The notes: a model not told the origin generated them from the letters alone. A stretch of 64,000 nucleotides of DNA from Pararhizobium sp. YC-54 (GCF_025847205.1 NZ_JAOYTH010000007.1:124001-188000); one strand, 5' to 3'; positions 34,098 to 43,931 are shown, counted from the stretch's first letter. Made by a program: numbers and translations.

Positions 34098-35531
34098 TCA
34101 CGCCAGGGTGTAGGCGGTCTTGACGGTTGTGTAGAATTCGTTGGCGTAGCGGCCCTGCTCGCGCGAGCCGTGCGACGAGCCCTTGCGGCCACCGAACGGC
34201 ACGTGGAAATCGACGCCCGCCGTCGGCAGGTTGACCATGACCATGCCGGCCTCGGCATTGCGCTTGAAATGCGTCGCGTGCTTGAGGCTCGTGGTGGCAA
34301 TGCCGGAGGACAGGCCGAACGGCGTGTCGTTGGCGACGGCCAGCGCCTCCTCGTAGTCCTTGACGCGGATGACCGCGGCGACCGGACCGAAAATCTCTTC
34401 CCGCGAGATGCGCATGTCGTTCGTCGCCTCGGTGAAGAGCGCGGGCGCCAGATAGAAGCCGGGCGTGTCACGCTTCAGCAACTCACCACCGAAGGCGAGT
34501 TTTGCACCCTCTTGTCTGCCGATCTCGATATAGTCCGTGTCCTGCCTGAGCTGGCTTTCATCGACCACCGGTCCGATATGCGTGCCGGCCTTCAGCGCAT
34601 CATCGACGACGACGCTCTTCAGGCGCTCACCGACGGCAGCGACGAACTTGTCGTGGATGCCTTCGGTCACGATGACGCGCGAGGAGGCCGTGCAGCGCTG
34701 GCCGGTGGAGAAGAAGGCCGAGTTCACAGCGGCTTCCACGGCGACGGCGAGGTCCGCATCATCGAGCACGACGAAGGGGTTCTTGCCACCCATTTCGAGC
34801 TGGTATTTGCGGTTATGTTCGACGGAGGCGAGTGCGACGCGTTTGCCCGTACCGGTGGAGCCGGTAAACGTGATGGCCTGCACGTCGGGGCTGTCGAGCA
34901 TCGTCTGGCCGACGACGGAACCCTTGCCTATGACCAGGTTCAGCACCCCCTTCGGCAGGCCGGCGCGCACGAGGATATCGACGATCGCCCAGGAACAGCC
35001 GGGTACGAGTTCGGCCGGCTTGAAGACGACGGTATTGCCGTAACACAGCGCCGGCGCGATCTTCCAGGCGGGTATGGCGATCGGGAAATTCCACGGCGTG
35101 ATGATGCCGACGACGCCGACCGGCTCGCGGGTGATCTCGACGCCGATGTTCGGGCGCACCGACGGCAGAACCTCGCCGGCAAGGCGCAGGGTTTCGCCCG
35201 CGAAAAAGTCAAAAATCTGGCCGGCACGCACGGTTTCGCCGATGCCTTCGGCCAGCGTCTTGCCCTCTTCGCGCGACAGCAGGCGGCCGAGCTCGTCCTT
35301 GCGGGCGAGGATCTCGTCGGCGGTCTTTCTCAGGATCGCATGGCGCTCGAGAATGCCGGAGCGCGACCAGGCCGGGAAGGCAGCCTTGGCCGCAGCAATC
35401 GCCGTCTTGGTGTCCTCGACGGAGGCGCGGGCATATTTGCCCACCACGTCGTTGGTGTTCGACGGGTTGATGTTGCGGATCGCGTCCGAGCCGACCCATT
35501 CGCCGGCGATCAGGTTCTGGTGGATGGTCAT
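34098..35531 (-). CDS. 2-ketoglutarate semialdehyde dehydrogenase-type ALDH
   Basis: A 477-residue ALDH of the succinate/ketoglutarate semialdehyde dehydrogenase branch. ITPWNFPIAIPAWKIAPALC, LEMGGKNPFVV (general base), TGQRCTASSR (catalytic Cys), PFGGRKGSSHGSREQG. The company of a DapA-family lyase in the same operon strongly suggests 2-ketoglutarate semialdehyde, the common end-intermediate of pentonate, aldarate and hydroxyproline degradation, giving 2-ketoglutarate. Last gene of the operon; GAAGTGAG precedes the ATG. Confidence 0.85.
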   Translation of the reverse strand: MTIHQNLIAGEWVGSDAIRNINPSNTNDVVGKYARASVEDTKTAIAAAKAAFPAWSRSGILERHAILRKTADEILARKDELGRLLSREEGKTLAEGIGETVRAGQIFDFFAGETLRLAGEVLPSVRPNIGVEITREPVGVVGIITPWNFPIAIPAWKIAPALCYGNTVVFKPAELVPGCSWAIVDILVRAGLPKGVLNLVIGKGSVVGQTMLDSPDVQAITFTGSTGTGKRVALASVEHNRKYQLEMGGKNPFVVLDDADLAVAVEAAVNSAFFSTGQRCTASSRVIVTEGIHDKFVAAVGERLKSVVVDDALKAGTHIGPVVDESQLRQDTDYIEIGRQEGAKLAFGGELLKRDTPGFYLAPALFTEATNDMRISREEIFGPVAAVIRVKDYEEALAVANDTPFGLSSGIATTSLKHATHFKRNAEAGMVMVNLPTAGVDFHVPFGGRKGSSHGSREQGRYANEFYTTVKTAYTLA

Positions 35532-35567
35532 GGGCTCACTTCAAATGATGGATTGACGATTGTGCTT

Positions 35568-36626
35568 TCAGGCCGGCAGTCGCTGGTCGGCGAACGCATC
35601 GACGCCGAAGGATTGCGCCACGCCTGAAAGACGATGGAAGAGATCATCCGCAATTTCGAGACCGCTGCGCATCTGCCGCGCCTTTTCGGACATGGCCCGT
35701 TCACCGGGCAGCCTTATGCCCTTGCCGCCTTCTGCCGGCCGGCTTGCCTTGCAGCGCCTTACGAATTCCGTCGTCTCAGCCAGAAATACATCCGTGCCTG
35801 AAAACGCGGCGGGATCGATCAATTGGAGGAAGACGCCCTGGGCGCCGCGTTGCTTTGGCGTCAGCCGTCCATGTCCCGACAGCGCCAGTGCGAAGGCCTC
35901 AACCATGATGCCGAAACCAAACCCCTTATAGCCGAAATCCTCGCCGCCGAGCGGCATAATCGTGCCCGGCGGAACGGCCGTCAGTGCGGCGGGGTCATCT
36001 GTTGGGTGGCCTTGATTATCGACCACCCAGCGCCCGGGAAGCGGCTTTCTCTTGTCTGCGCTCTGCACCTGCGCGTTCGAGACGAGCGAGGTGCATTGAT
36101 CGATCAGGATCGGGTCGCCAAAGGTCGGGATGGCCGCGGCGATCGGGTTGGACGTCAGTACCGGATCACGCCCGCCAAAGGGCGCAACCGAGGCGACACC
36201 AGGATCCGTCACCATCATCAGCCCGAGATACCCGCGTCGTGCCGGTTCTTCGAGATAGGCCTGAAGGCTGCCGATATGGGAGCAGTTCGCGATGCTGGCG
36301 GTGACCACGGGCTCGCTTGCGATCTTTTCGTAAAGTGCGTTCATCGCACGTCGCACGACATGCGCGCCGGGCAACCGATGGGCCTGCCAGTTGAGCGTCG
36401 ATGCCGTCTCCCGCACGACGGTGAGTTCGCCATCCTTAAGGATGAGATCATTCGAAAGCCGTTCAAGATAGGTCGGCAGCATGGCGAGGCCGTGCGTCCT
36501 GTGACCCATGAGGTCGCTCTCGATCATGATATGGCTCATGTCCGCGGCGAAATCCGCCTTCAGGCCCGTCGCCTGCAACAGGCCGGCAACGTCGGCGCGC
36601 ACCGTCTCCACATTCAGAATTTTCAT
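35568..36626 (-). CDS. Ldh-family (malate/L-lactate/DpkA-type) NAD(P) dehydrogenase
   Basis: A 352-residue member of the Ldh_2 family (YlbC/YiaK/DpkA). ESDLMGHRTHGLAML holds the catalytic His, SIANCSHIGSLQAYLEEPAR and TDPGVASVAPFGGRDPVLTS are family blocks, and GEDFGYKGFGFGIMVE is the C-terminal cofactor-site signature. Members reduce 2-keto acids, 2,3-diketogulonate or cyclic imino acids. Start at MKILNVETV, AAGGA 6 bases upstream; an ATG two codons earlier is possible. It sits between the dehydrogenase and the Dpp-like ATPase and is part of the same operon. Confidence 0.82.
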   Translation of the reverse strand: MKILNVETVRADVAGLLQATGLKADFAADMSHIMIESDLMGHRTHGLAMLPTYLERLSNDLILKDGELTVVRETASTLNWQAHRLPGAHVVRRAMNALYEKIASEPVVTASIANCSHIGSLQAYLEEPARRGYLGLMMVTDPGVASVAPFGGRDPVLTSNPIAAAIPTFGDPILIDQCTSLVSNAQVQSADKRKPLPGRWVVDNQGHPTDDPAALTAVPPGTIMPLGGEDFGYKGFGFGIMVEAFALALSGHGRLTPKQRGAQGVFLQLIDPAAFSGTDVFLAETTEFVRRCKASRPAEGGKGIRLPGERAMSEKARQMRSGLEIADDLFHRLSGVAQSFGVDAFADQRLPA

Positions 36627-36649
36627 ATCCATTCCTTTTCGATACGCGC

Positions 36650-38317
36650 CTACGCGCCGTGGTGGGCCACCGTCTCGATGCGCTGCATCCAGACAGGGAT
36701 CTCGCCGGCGCTGAGCAGCGTTCGGGTGTACTCGTCCTTGGGCCGCAGAAAGAGGTCGTCTGTCGGGCCATATTCGACGACGGCGCCGCCCTTCATCACC
36801 ATGATCTCGTCGGCAAAACTGCGAACGACGGGCAGGTCGTGGGTAATGAAGATATACGACAGGTCGAGCTTATCGCGCAGATCCGCCAGGAGCGCGATGA
36901 TCTGCGCCTGGATGGACACGTCGAGCGCCGATACCGCTTCGTCGCAGATGATGACCCGCGGCTGGGAGGCGAGCGCCCGGGCGATGGCGATGCGCTGCCG
37001 CTGCCCGCCGGAAAACTGGTGGGGATACCGGTCGGCGTGGTCTGGCTTCAAGCCGACCATGGCAAGCAGGTCACGGACACGGTCGCGCCATCGTTCGCGG
37101 GACAGAATGTCACGATGGATGGCCAGCGGCTCGGCAACGATGTCGGCCACCGACATCTTCGGATTGAGCGACCCGTAAGGATCCTGGAACACCATCTGGA
37201 CGTCGCGCCGGAAGGCGAGAAGGTCGGCACCGCGCAACGAAAAGAGATCCTTGCCGTGAAAGTGCACCGAGCCGGACGTCGGATCGGTGAGCCGCATCAG
37301 CAGGCGGGCGATGGTAGACTTGCCAGAGCCGGACTCCCCGACGATGCCGAGCGTCTGCTTCTCGCGCAGGGTGAAGTTGACGCGATCAACGGCGCGCATC
37401 ATTCCGGAAGATCCACGGACGAGGCCGTGCGAGAGGTGATAGTCCTTGGAGAGGTCGCGTGCGACAAGCAGCGGCGGACGCAACTCGGTCTCCGGCGCGC
37501 CACGCTGCGACTTCTCGACATCCGGGATCGCCGCCAGCAACTGCTGGGTATAGGCAGCCTTGGGCGTGGTGAACGCCTCGCGGATGACGCCGCTTTCGAC
37601 GATCGTTCCATCCTTGATGATGGCGACCCTGTCGGCCATCAGGCCGGCGACGGCGAGATCGTGGGTGATGAGGATGAGCCCCATGCCCATCTCGCGCTGA
37701 AGGTCCTTGATGAGATCGAGGATCTGGCGCTGGACGGTCACGTCGAGCGCGGTGGTCGGCTCGTCGGCAATGATGAGCTTGGGCGACAGCGCGAGCGCCA
37801 TGGCGATCATGACGCGCTGGCGCTGGCCGCCTGAGAACTGGTGCGGGTACTGGTCGGCCCGGCTGCGGGCATTGGCGATGCCGACGCGCTCCATGAGGGC
37901 GACCGCCTTGTCCATTGCCCCGGCGGCGTCGCGGGCACGGCCGTGGATGCGGAACACTTCCGCGATCTGCCAGCCGACGCTGTAGACCGGATTGAGATGG
38001 GCGAGCGGATCCTGGAAGATGATGGCGATCTCCGACCCGTTGATCTTGCGCCGTTCGGCCGGCGTCATCTTCAGGAGGTCGCGCCCCTCGAAGCGCACGC
38101 TGCCGGCGGTAATGCGGCCCGGCGGCATATCGAGGATGTTCATCACCACCGAAGCGCTGACGCTCTTGCCTGATCCGGATTCGCCGAGAATTGCGAGTGT
38201 CTCGCCGCGCTCAACCGTGAGGCTGATACCATCGACGGCCTTCACCACGCCGCGCGATCCGGAAAACTGGACCTTCAGGCCTTCGATTTCCAATAGGGGA
38301 ACATGCGCGTCAGTCAT
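36650..38317 (-). CDS. fused dipeptide-type ABC ATPase (DppD-DppF)
   Basis: A 555-residue protein with two ATPase domains. Domain 1 (residues 1-265): GESGSGKSVSASVV, FSGGQRQRVMIAMAL, LIIADEPTTALD. Domain 2 (about 290-555): GESGSGKSTIARLL, FSGGQRQRIAIARAL, VIICDEAVSALD. Such fused forms (YejF, GsiA) power oligopeptide/nickel-class importers. It overlaps the DppC-like gene by 8 bases. Confidence 0.9.
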   Translation of the reverse strand: MTDAHVPLLEIEGLKVQFSGSRGVVKAVDGISLTVERGETLAILGESGSGKSVSASVVMNILDMPPGRITAGSVRFEGRDLLKMTPAERRKINGSEIAIIFQDPLAHLNPVYSVGWQIAEVFRIHGRARDAAGAMDKAVALMERVGIANARSRADQYPHQFSGGQRQRVMIAMALALSPKLIIADEPTTALDVTVQRQILDLIKDLQREMGMGLILITHDLAVAGLMADRVAIIKDGTIVESGVIREAFTTPKAAYTQQLLAAIPDVEKSQRGAPETELRPPLLVARDLSKDYHLSHGLVRGSSGMMRAVDRVNFTLREKQTLGIVGESGSGKSTIARLLMRLTDPTSGSVHFHGKDLFSLRGADLLAFRRDVQMVFQDPYGSLNPKMSVADIVAEPLAIHRDILSRERWRDRVRDLLAMVGLKPDHADRYPHQFSGGQRQRIAIARALASQPRVIICDEAVSALDVSIQAQIIALLADLRDKLDLSYIFITHDLPVVRSFADEIMVMKGGAVVEYGPTDDLFLRPKDEYTRTLLSAGEIPVWMQRIETVAHHGA

Positions 38318-39236
38318 GATTGTGTCCTCCTTCCAGCCGCCAGCGCTGCTGGGGGTCCGTGGCGATCCTCAGCCAGCTCGCAAGAATGTTCAGTGAGAGG
38401 GCGGTCAGCGTGATGGCAAGGCCTGGCCAGAACGAAAGCCACCACGCGCTGGCGATGTAGTTGCGGCCCGTCGCGACCATCGAGCCCCAGGTGAAATCGG
38501 GGGCCTGGATGCCCAGGCCGAGAAAGCTCAGGCCGGACTCCGTGATGATGACGGCGGCGAAATCGACGGCGGCGATCGTCAAGAGGGTCGGCAGGACGAT
38601 CGGCAGAATGTGCTTGAAGATCACTCGGGCATGGCTCGCCCCCATCGCTATGGCCGCCGTCACGAAGACCCGACTTCGCGCCTCCATCACCTCGGCCCGC
38701 GTGGTGCGCAGGTAAACGGGGATGCGGGTGATCGCCAGAACGATCACGAGGTTGCTGACGCTCGGCCCGAGCACATAGAGCACGACGAGCGCTGTCAGCA
38801 TCGAGGGGAAGCTCATGATCATGTCGGTCACCCGCATGATCACGTCACTGACCAGCCCGCCGCGATAGCCGGCGACGAGGCCGAGTAACGCTCCAACGAT
38901 CACCGAAGCGGCAACCGCGGTGATGGCGACGGCCATGGTCGTCTGCGCCCCCACGATGATGCGGGCGAGCAAGCTGCGGCCGAGATTGTCGCCGCCGAGG
39001 ATGTAGAGGAAACCCTTGTCGAAACTCGGCGGTGCGTTTCGGCCGGCGAAGTTGATGCCGCTTGCCGCCTTGCCGATGAGCAACGGCCCAACCATGCAGG
39101 TTATTGCAAGAAGGATGAGGAAGAGTGCAGCGAACATCGCGAACTTGTCAGCCCACAACAGCGACAACGCCGTACCGAACCTGGAGCGCTGGGGAGCAGA
39201 TTTCATAACCTTGGTGCTTTCGGTCAGATAGGTCAT
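38310..39236 (-). CDS. ABC permease, DppC-like
   Basis: A 308-residue permease of the dipeptide class. An N-terminal helix (ALFLILLAITCMVGPLL) is followed by a periplasmic loop (FDKGFLYILGGDNLGRSLLAR) typical of DppC, and the EAA-like loop EARSRVFVTAAIAMGASHAR. The ATG overlaps the DppB-like stop (ATGA). Confidence 0.88.
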   Translation of the reverse strand: MTYLTESTKVMKSAPQRSRFGTALSLLWADKFAMFAALFLILLAITCMVGPLLIGKAASGINFAGRNAPPSFDKGFLYILGGDNLGRSLLARIIVGAQTTMAVAITAVAASVIVGALLGLVAGYRGGLVSDVIMRVTDMIMSFPSMLTALVVLYVLGPSVSNLVIVLAITRIPVYLRTTRAEVMEARSRVFVTAAIAMGASHARVIFKHILPIVLPTLLTIAAVDFAAVIITESGLSFLGLGIQAPDFTWGSMVATGRNYIASAWWLSFWPGLAITLTALSLNILASWLRIATDPQQRWRLEGGHNHD

Positions 39237-40144
39237 GCATGCCTCACGCGGGGATCGAGGACGACATAGGCGATATCGAGCAGGATGTTCAGGATGAGGA
39301 TCGCACAGGCCGTGACCAGGATCGATGCCTGGATGACGGCGAAGTCACGCTGCATGATCGCATCGATCATCAACCGTCCGATCCCCGGCCAGCCGAAGAC
39401 GGTTTCAACGATAACGGCGCCGTTCAGCAGATTGGCGGCTAGGTCACCGGCGACCGTGATGACCGGAAGCATCGAGTTTCGCAGCGCATGAACGAAGATG
39501 ATCTTCTGCTCACTGGCGCCCTTTGCATAGGCCGTCTTGACATAGGGCGAGGACAGCGCGTTGATCATCGAGCCGCGAACCACCTGACCGAGCAGGCCGA
39601 AGGGCCGCAACACGAGAACGAAGAGCGGTATGATCCAGTAGAGCGGGCCACCAACGCCGGATGTCGGCAGCCAGCCGAGGCTGACGGCGAAGATGAGCAC
39701 GAGGATGATGGCGACCCAGAAGTCCGGCGTGCTAGCGCCGGTCAAAGATAGGATGCTGATCAGCCGGTCGATCATGCCGCCAGGTTTGCGGGCGGCAAGC
39801 GAGCCGAAAAGGATGGCACCGGCAAACGCGATCGCGAGCGCCATCGAGACGAGGGTCAGCGTGTGCGGGAAGGCCTCCAGAGCAATGTCCATTGCCGAAC
39901 GTTGCTGGCTGAGCGAGGTGCCGAAATCCAAATTCAAGAGATCGACGACGTAGCGACCGAACTGCACGTAGATGGGATCATCGAAACCATGCAGCTGAGA
40001 AAAGGCCGCACGATCGGCCGCCGACGCATCGAGCGGCAGGAACAGGTAGGACGGATCGCCGGTCATGCGCGACAGAAAGAAGACGAGCAGCAACAGTCCG
40101 GCCATGGACAACAGGGTAAAGAGCGAGCGCTTGAAGAATCTCAT
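39233..40144 (-). CDS. ABC permease, DppB-like
   Basis: A 303-residue permease. Start MRFFKRSLFTLLSM is preceded by GGAAGAGGT; the longer open frame upstream is antisense-like leader. The hallmark RMTGDPSYLFLP and the coupling loop VKTAYAKGASEQKIIFVHALRNSMLPV are typical DppB/OppB. Pairs with the DppC-like subunit. Confidence 0.88.
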   Translation of the reverse strand: MRFFKRSLFTLLSMAGLLLLVFFLSRMTGDPSYLFLPLDASAADRAAFSQLHGFDDPIYVQFGRYVVDLLNLDFGTSLSQQRSAMDIALEAFPHTLTLVSMALAIAFAGAILFGSLAARKPGGMIDRLISILSLTGASTPDFWVAIILVLIFAVSLGWLPTSGVGGPLYWIIPLFVLVLRPFGLLGQVVRGSMINALSSPYVKTAYAKGASEQKIIFVHALRNSMLPVITVAGDLAANLLNGAVIVETVFGWPGIGRLMIDAIMQRDFAVIQASILVTACAILILNILLDIAYVVLDPRVRHA

Positions 40145-40211
40145 GACCTCTTCCTTCGATTGGGAGGGTGCGAGAGAATGCGGCCCATCGCAGGGCCGCA
40201 TCGTGACGGTG

Positions 40212-41738
40212 CTATTCGCTCGCGCGGAAGCGGATGCTGGACAGGTCAATCTCGCTGTTGGTGGCAAGCGTCGGGCGCCAGTCGAGGCGCGGGTTGACGC
40301 GCGTGTAGCCGACCATGTGGTACATGTAGACATCGGCGACGATATCGTCATGAAGCAGTGCGAACGCTTCCTGGAAGGCCTTTGTCCGGGTCTCGCCGGT
40401 CGCGGGCTCCGCCTTGGCGATCAGGTCGTCGACGCGCTTGTCGGAGACCGCCGAGTTGACGCCCTCGGTGTCATACTTGTTGAACGTCGTGAAGGTGGCG
40501 TCGCCAAGCAGGTTGTCGTGCTGGTCCTGGTGCAGGTTCGCCATGTCCGGCTCGGGGAACGGCTTGTTCTGGTAGCGCAGCCAGTTGCCCGTGTCGAACA
40601 TGCGGATCTGCGTGTTGAGGCCGATTTCGCTCCACATGGCCTGCATCGCCTCGAGCGCCTCGCCGGCATTCACGTAGATCTCGTTGCGGCCGATGATGGT
40701 GATCGCCTTGTCTACCGGCACGCCGTCCGCCTTGGCTTCGGCAACAAGCTGCTTGGCCTTTTCCGGATCATAGGCAAAGGGCTTGATGTCCGGGTTGAAG
40801 CCATTGACGTTCGGTCCGACGAGTTGCTCGGAAAGCTGCGCGCCCTCGCCGAAGAGCACCTTCAGCCCCTCGCGGTCGATCGCCAGGTTGAGTGCGAGGC
40901 GAACCCGCTTGTCGTCGAGCGGTGGCACCATGGTGCTGATGCGAAGCCTGGTCGTTTCGCCGTTCGGATAGGAAAGATCGGTTTCCGGATTGTCGGCGTC
41001 GGCCACCGAAATGATCGGCGTGAGATCGGCTTCGCCGGTCGCGACCATCGCCGCGCGCAGCGCCGATTCAGAACGCCAGACATAACGCGCACCGGACACG
41101 ACGGGCTTCTCGCCCCAATAGTCGTCCCGACGCTCGACGGTGATGTCCGTGCCGGCGTTCCAAGCCGTGATGACATAAGGCCCTGTGCCGATCGGGTTGC
41201 GGCTTGCACCCGACAGGGTCATGTTGGGCGAGCTCATCTGCACCACGGTCATCATCGTGGGGAAGATCGGGATGGGCTTGCTGGTCTTGAACTCGACGAC
41301 ATAGTCGTTGACGACGTTGGTCTTGATGTCCACGCCGCCCAGCGTCTGCTGCTTTGTGTTGCAGGTCATGTCGGTGCGCTGCAGGCGTTCGATGGATGCG
41401 GCAACGGCCTTCGCATCGAACGGCGCGCCATCCGAGAACTTCACGCCTTCGCGCAGATAGAACCGCCAGGCGTCCGGCGCCGTCTGCTCCCAGCGCGTCG
41501 CAAGCTCCGGCTTGACCTCACCGGTCTGAGGATCGATCACGGTGAGCGGCTCGGTGATGTTCTGGATCAGCACGCGGCCAACGCTGGAATGCTTCGATTC
41601 ACAGGGCTCGAGCGACGGTGGCTCCTCCGGCAGGACCACCGTCACGGTTTCGTTGGCGGCGTGGGCGTGCGGCACGAGGCCGGCTACGGCCAAAAGCCCC
41701 GAAATGCCGGCTGCGAGATATGTCTTTCCCTTTTTCAT
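40212..41738 (-). CDS. extracellular solute-binding protein family 5
   Basis: A 508-residue peptide/nickel-type binding protein. Signal peptide ends near HAHAAN. Family blocks: ITEPLTVIDPQTGEVKPELA, WRFYLREGVKFSDGAPFDAK, GTGPYVITAWNAGTDITVER and RVRLALNLAIDREGL. The GGGAGGAACGC site supports the start. Binding proteins of this family in catabolic operons often bind glycosides, aldonates or opines rather than peptides, which is consistent with the enzymes here. Confidence 0.88.
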   Translation of the reverse strand: MKKGKTYLAAGISGLLAVAGLVPHAHAANETVTVVLPEEPPSLEPCESKHSSVGRVLIQNITEPLTVIDPQTGEVKPELATRWEQTAPDAWRFYLREGVKFSDGAPFDAKAVAASIERLQRTDMTCNTKQQTLGGVDIKTNVVNDYVVEFKTSKPIPIFPTMMTVVQMSSPNMTLSGASRNPIGTGPYVITAWNAGTDITVERRDDYWGEKPVVSGARYVWRSESALRAAMVATGEADLTPIISVADADNPETDLSYPNGETTRLRISTMVPPLDDKRVRLALNLAIDREGLKVLFGEGAQLSEQLVGPNVNGFNPDIKPFAYDPEKAKQLVAEAKADGVPVDKAITIIGRNEIYVNAGEALEAMQAMWSEIGLNTQIRMFDTGNWLRYQNKPFPEPDMANLHQDQHDNLLGDATFTTFNKYDTEGVNSAVSDKRVDDLIAKAEPATGETRTKAFQEAFALLHDDIVADVYMYHMVGYTRVNPRLDWRPTLATNSEIDLSSIRFRASE

Positions 41739-41800
41739 GCGTTCCTCCCGTTGATGGATGTGTAGGCCCGCACCCTCCCCCGGCACGGGCAATGATTTGC

Positions 41801-42727
41801 TCATGCAGCCTTTCGGAATGTTCCGACCAGCTTTTCGAGGGTCAGCAGAGACGACAGCATTTCGCTCTGCGTCGCCGTCAGCGGCCAGGCCGAGGGGGCG
41901 CGCGTGCGACCGCAATCGTGGCCCATCATCTGAAGGGCGGCCTTGACGCCTGTGACGTTGGTTCCGTTCATCTCCTGCGCGCGAACCTCCTCGAAAGGGG
42001 CCATCCGGCGGATCAAGGCACCGGCCTCCTCGTAGCGACCGTCATCGAGGGCCTTGTGGATGGCGACCGAATGTTCCGGCCAGACGTTGATCAAGCCGGA
42101 CGTGAAACCGCGCGCGCCGACGGCGTAGAAAGGCGGCGCCCAGGTTTCGGCGAGACCGCCGACCCAAACGATGTGCGACGGTGTGTTCTGGATCGCCTCA
42201 GCAAGCTTCATCGGGTTCGGCGACGCCCATTTGACGCCGATCACGCCCTCGACATTGCAGATGTCCTGAATGGCCCTCAGTCCGATCGTGTCGTTGCGTA
42301 GATAAAGGACGAGCGGCAGGCCACCACTCGCCTCGTGAACCCGCCGGACATAATCGACGATGCCGCGCGGCGCGACGAACGGGTCCGGCGGCTGGTGGAT
42401 CATCAATGCGCTTGCACCGGCCTCGGCGGACGTTTTTGCCAGGCGGCAGGCATCCTTGATCGAGCGGCCGATGCCGGCAAGCAACGGGATGCGCCCGGCG
42501 ATCCGTTCGCCGGCGGCGCGCACCATGGTTTCGGCTTCGTCCGTCGTCAGAGCATAGAATTCGCCGGTATTGCCGTTGGAAACGAGAATATGGACGCCGG
42601 CGGCAATCGCCCGGTCGATGATCGACTGAAGGTGCTGGGGAGCGACCTCATCCTGTTCGTCAAATGGTGTGACGAGGATGCCTGAAATGCCCGTTAGAGC
42701 CTTGGCGAGATCGAATTGGACGGCCAT
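41801..42727 (-). CDS. DapA-family lyase/dehydratase (keto-deoxy acid type)
   Basis: A 308-residue dihydrodipicolinate synthase-family TIM barrel. Schiff-base Lys is in GVIGVKWASPNP; active-site Tyr in LPLVLYLRNDT; the substrate-binding motif is NGNTGEFYALT (GNTGE). With a ketoglutarate-semialdehyde dehydrogenase in the operon, plausible activities are 2-keto-3-deoxy-pentonate dehydratase, 5-keto-4-deoxyglucarate dehydratase, or the hydroxyproline-pathway deaminase. The enolase-superfamily dehydratase in the next operon favours the first two. First gene of the operon, with GGGAGG before the ATG and a LysR-type box upstream. Confidence 0.85.
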   Translation of the reverse strand: MAVQFDLAKALTGISGILVTPFDEQDEVAPQHLQSIIDRAIAAGVHILVSNGNTGEFYALTTDEAETMVRAAGERIAGRIPLLAGIGRSIKDACRLAKTSAEAGASALMIHQPPDPFVAPRGIVDYVRRVHEASGGLPLVLYLRNDTIGLRAIQDICNVEGVIGVKWASPNPMKLAEAIQNTPSHIVWVGGLAETWAPPFYAVGARGFTSGLINVWPEHSVAIHKALDDGRYEEAGALIRRMAPFEEVRAQEMNGTNVTGVKAALQMMGHDCGRTRAPSAWPLTATQSEMLSSLLTLEKLVGTFRKAA

Positions 42728-42819
42728 GCAAACCTCCCTGTTTTCTGCACGTTGTCTGGTCTGGTAGGGATGCTAGGAGGTCGATTGATAAAGGTCCATT
42801 TCATAATGCCACTTGATCA

Positions 42820-42834
42820 ATACAGAAATTGTAT
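42820..42834. promoter_or_regulatory. LysR-type box upstream of the DapA-family gene
   Basis: ATAC-N7-GTAT, the classical LysR-regulator site, with flanking TTGATC upstream. The same core and left flank occur at 47023-47037. It lies 93 bases before the DapA-family start and next to the terminator of the preceding operon. Confidence 0.6.
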
Positions 42835-42849
42835 CAATGCGATGCACAC

Positions 42850-42879
42850 AAAAAAAGGGCGAGGATTGCTCCCCGCCCG
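42850..42879 (-). terminator. rho-independent terminator of the Ssu/Tau-type operon
   Basis: Reverse strand GGGCGGGGAGCAATCCTCGCCC, that is GGGCG(G)GG paired with CC(T)CGCCC, followed by TTTTTTT. It starts 26 bases after the binding-protein stop. Confidence 0.88.
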
Positions 42880-42904
42880 AAAACACGTCGCTACAATAGG
42901 TGGG

Positions 42905-43894
42905 TCAGCTGCCCTGACGGCCGGTGATTTCCGGGAAATACAGGTCTTCCCATTTCTCCGGTCCGGACGGAATGATACCCGCGCGATGCATGAACTGGAC
43001 GACCGGCAACGTGCCCTGTGGGGTCGCTGAGAAGACGGAGCCCTTCTGGTTCAGCACCTCCATCACCTCATCAACGCTGAGTTTGTCGCCGCTGACCTTG
43101 AGATAAAGTTCTGCCGCCGCTTTCTTGTCCTTGTTGATGAAGGCATTGGCTTCATCAAGCGCTGCGATGAGCGCCTTGATCGCCACCGGGTTGGCGTCGT
43201 GGAACGCCGTGGTGCTGAACATGATGTTGCTGACCAATGGCACGTCCGAAAGCTCCGCGCTGTCGAACACCTTGTGCACCTTGGGATCGCGCAGTTCCAG
43301 CACCGAATAGGGTGGGGTAGAGAAATGCGCATTCACCTCGTGCTTCGGGTTGAGAAGCGCCTGCAGCGAATCCGAATGGGACAATTGCACCGTCTGGGTG
43401 TCGAGCTTGGTGCGGCCTTCTTCACCGTAAAGCTTCTCCAGCGCCATGGACAGCATGACGGCCTGGTTGGAAACCTTGACGGTCGGAACGGCGATGCGGT
43501 CGTTCTCCGTGAAGTCTTTGAGGCTCTTCACCTCGGGATTTCGCGTCAAAAGCGGCAGCGAAATACCCGCGACGCCGGCTACGCCCTTTACATTGCCCTT
43601 CGTACGCGACCAGAGGATGGCGAAGTTCGTCAGGCCTGCCGAGACGAACTCGACATTGCCGGAAATCAGCGCGTCCGTCGTGGCACCGCCATTGGCGAAG
43701 GTAATCCACTGCGCCTTCAGGTCCGGTTGCCCCAGTTCGGCGGCATGCTTCTCGAACAATTTCTGCTCTTCCATCACCATGGATGGCAGGTTGTTCATTT
43801 GCAGTTGCTTTGCGAAGCGTATGTCCTGCGCGAGCGCGCTGCTCGCCATTGTAAGAACCATGGTGGCGATCACGCCTGCCGTCTTGAATTTCAT
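42905..43894 (-). CDS. NMT1/TauA-type ABC solute-binding protein
   Basis: A 329-residue periplasmic binding protein with a signal peptide ending SSALAQD. Typical blocks are ITFANGGATTDALISGNVEF, GISLPLLTRNPEVKSLKDF and ALLNPKHEVNAHFSTPPY. The family (PF09084) binds sulfonates, nitrate, pyrimidine precursors and many organic acids. Together with the permease and ATPase upstream it forms a complete importer; the enolase-family enzyme heading the operon suggests an organic (sugar) acid ligand. Confidence 0.85.
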   Translation of the reverse strand: MKFKTAGVIATMVLTMASSALAQDIRFAKQLQMNNLPSMVMEEQKLFEKHAAELGQPDLKAQWITFANGGATTDALISGNVEFVSAGLTNFAILWSRTKGNVKGVAGVAGISLPLLTRNPEVKSLKDFTENDRIAVPTVKVSNQAVMLSMALEKLYGEEGRTKLDTQTVQLSHSDSLQALLNPKHEVNAHFSTPPYSVLELRDPKVHKVFDSAELSDVPLVSNIMFSTTAFHDANPVAIKALIAALDEANAFINKDKKAAAELYLKVSGDKLSVDEVMEVLNQKGSVFSATPQGTLPVVQFMHRAGIIPSGPEKWEDLYFPEITGRQGS

Positions 43895-43931
43895 GTCTTC
43901 CTCCCTTGATAAACCTGCCTCTTCCCGCAGG

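Noticed and set aside
34059..35627. Long forward open frame of over 500 codons
   Set aside because: It is the exact antisense of the ketoglutarate-semialdehyde dehydrogenase gene; the reverse frame has all ALDH motifs while this one has no recognisable domain.
36659..37834. Forward open frame of about 390 codons
   Set aside because: Antisense of the fused Dpp ATPase, which carries two complete Walker A and signature motif sets.
40065..41765. Forward open frame of about 566 codons
   Set aside because: Antisense of the family-5 solute-binding protein gene; rich in Arg/His/Asp as expected for a shadow frame in high-GC DNA.
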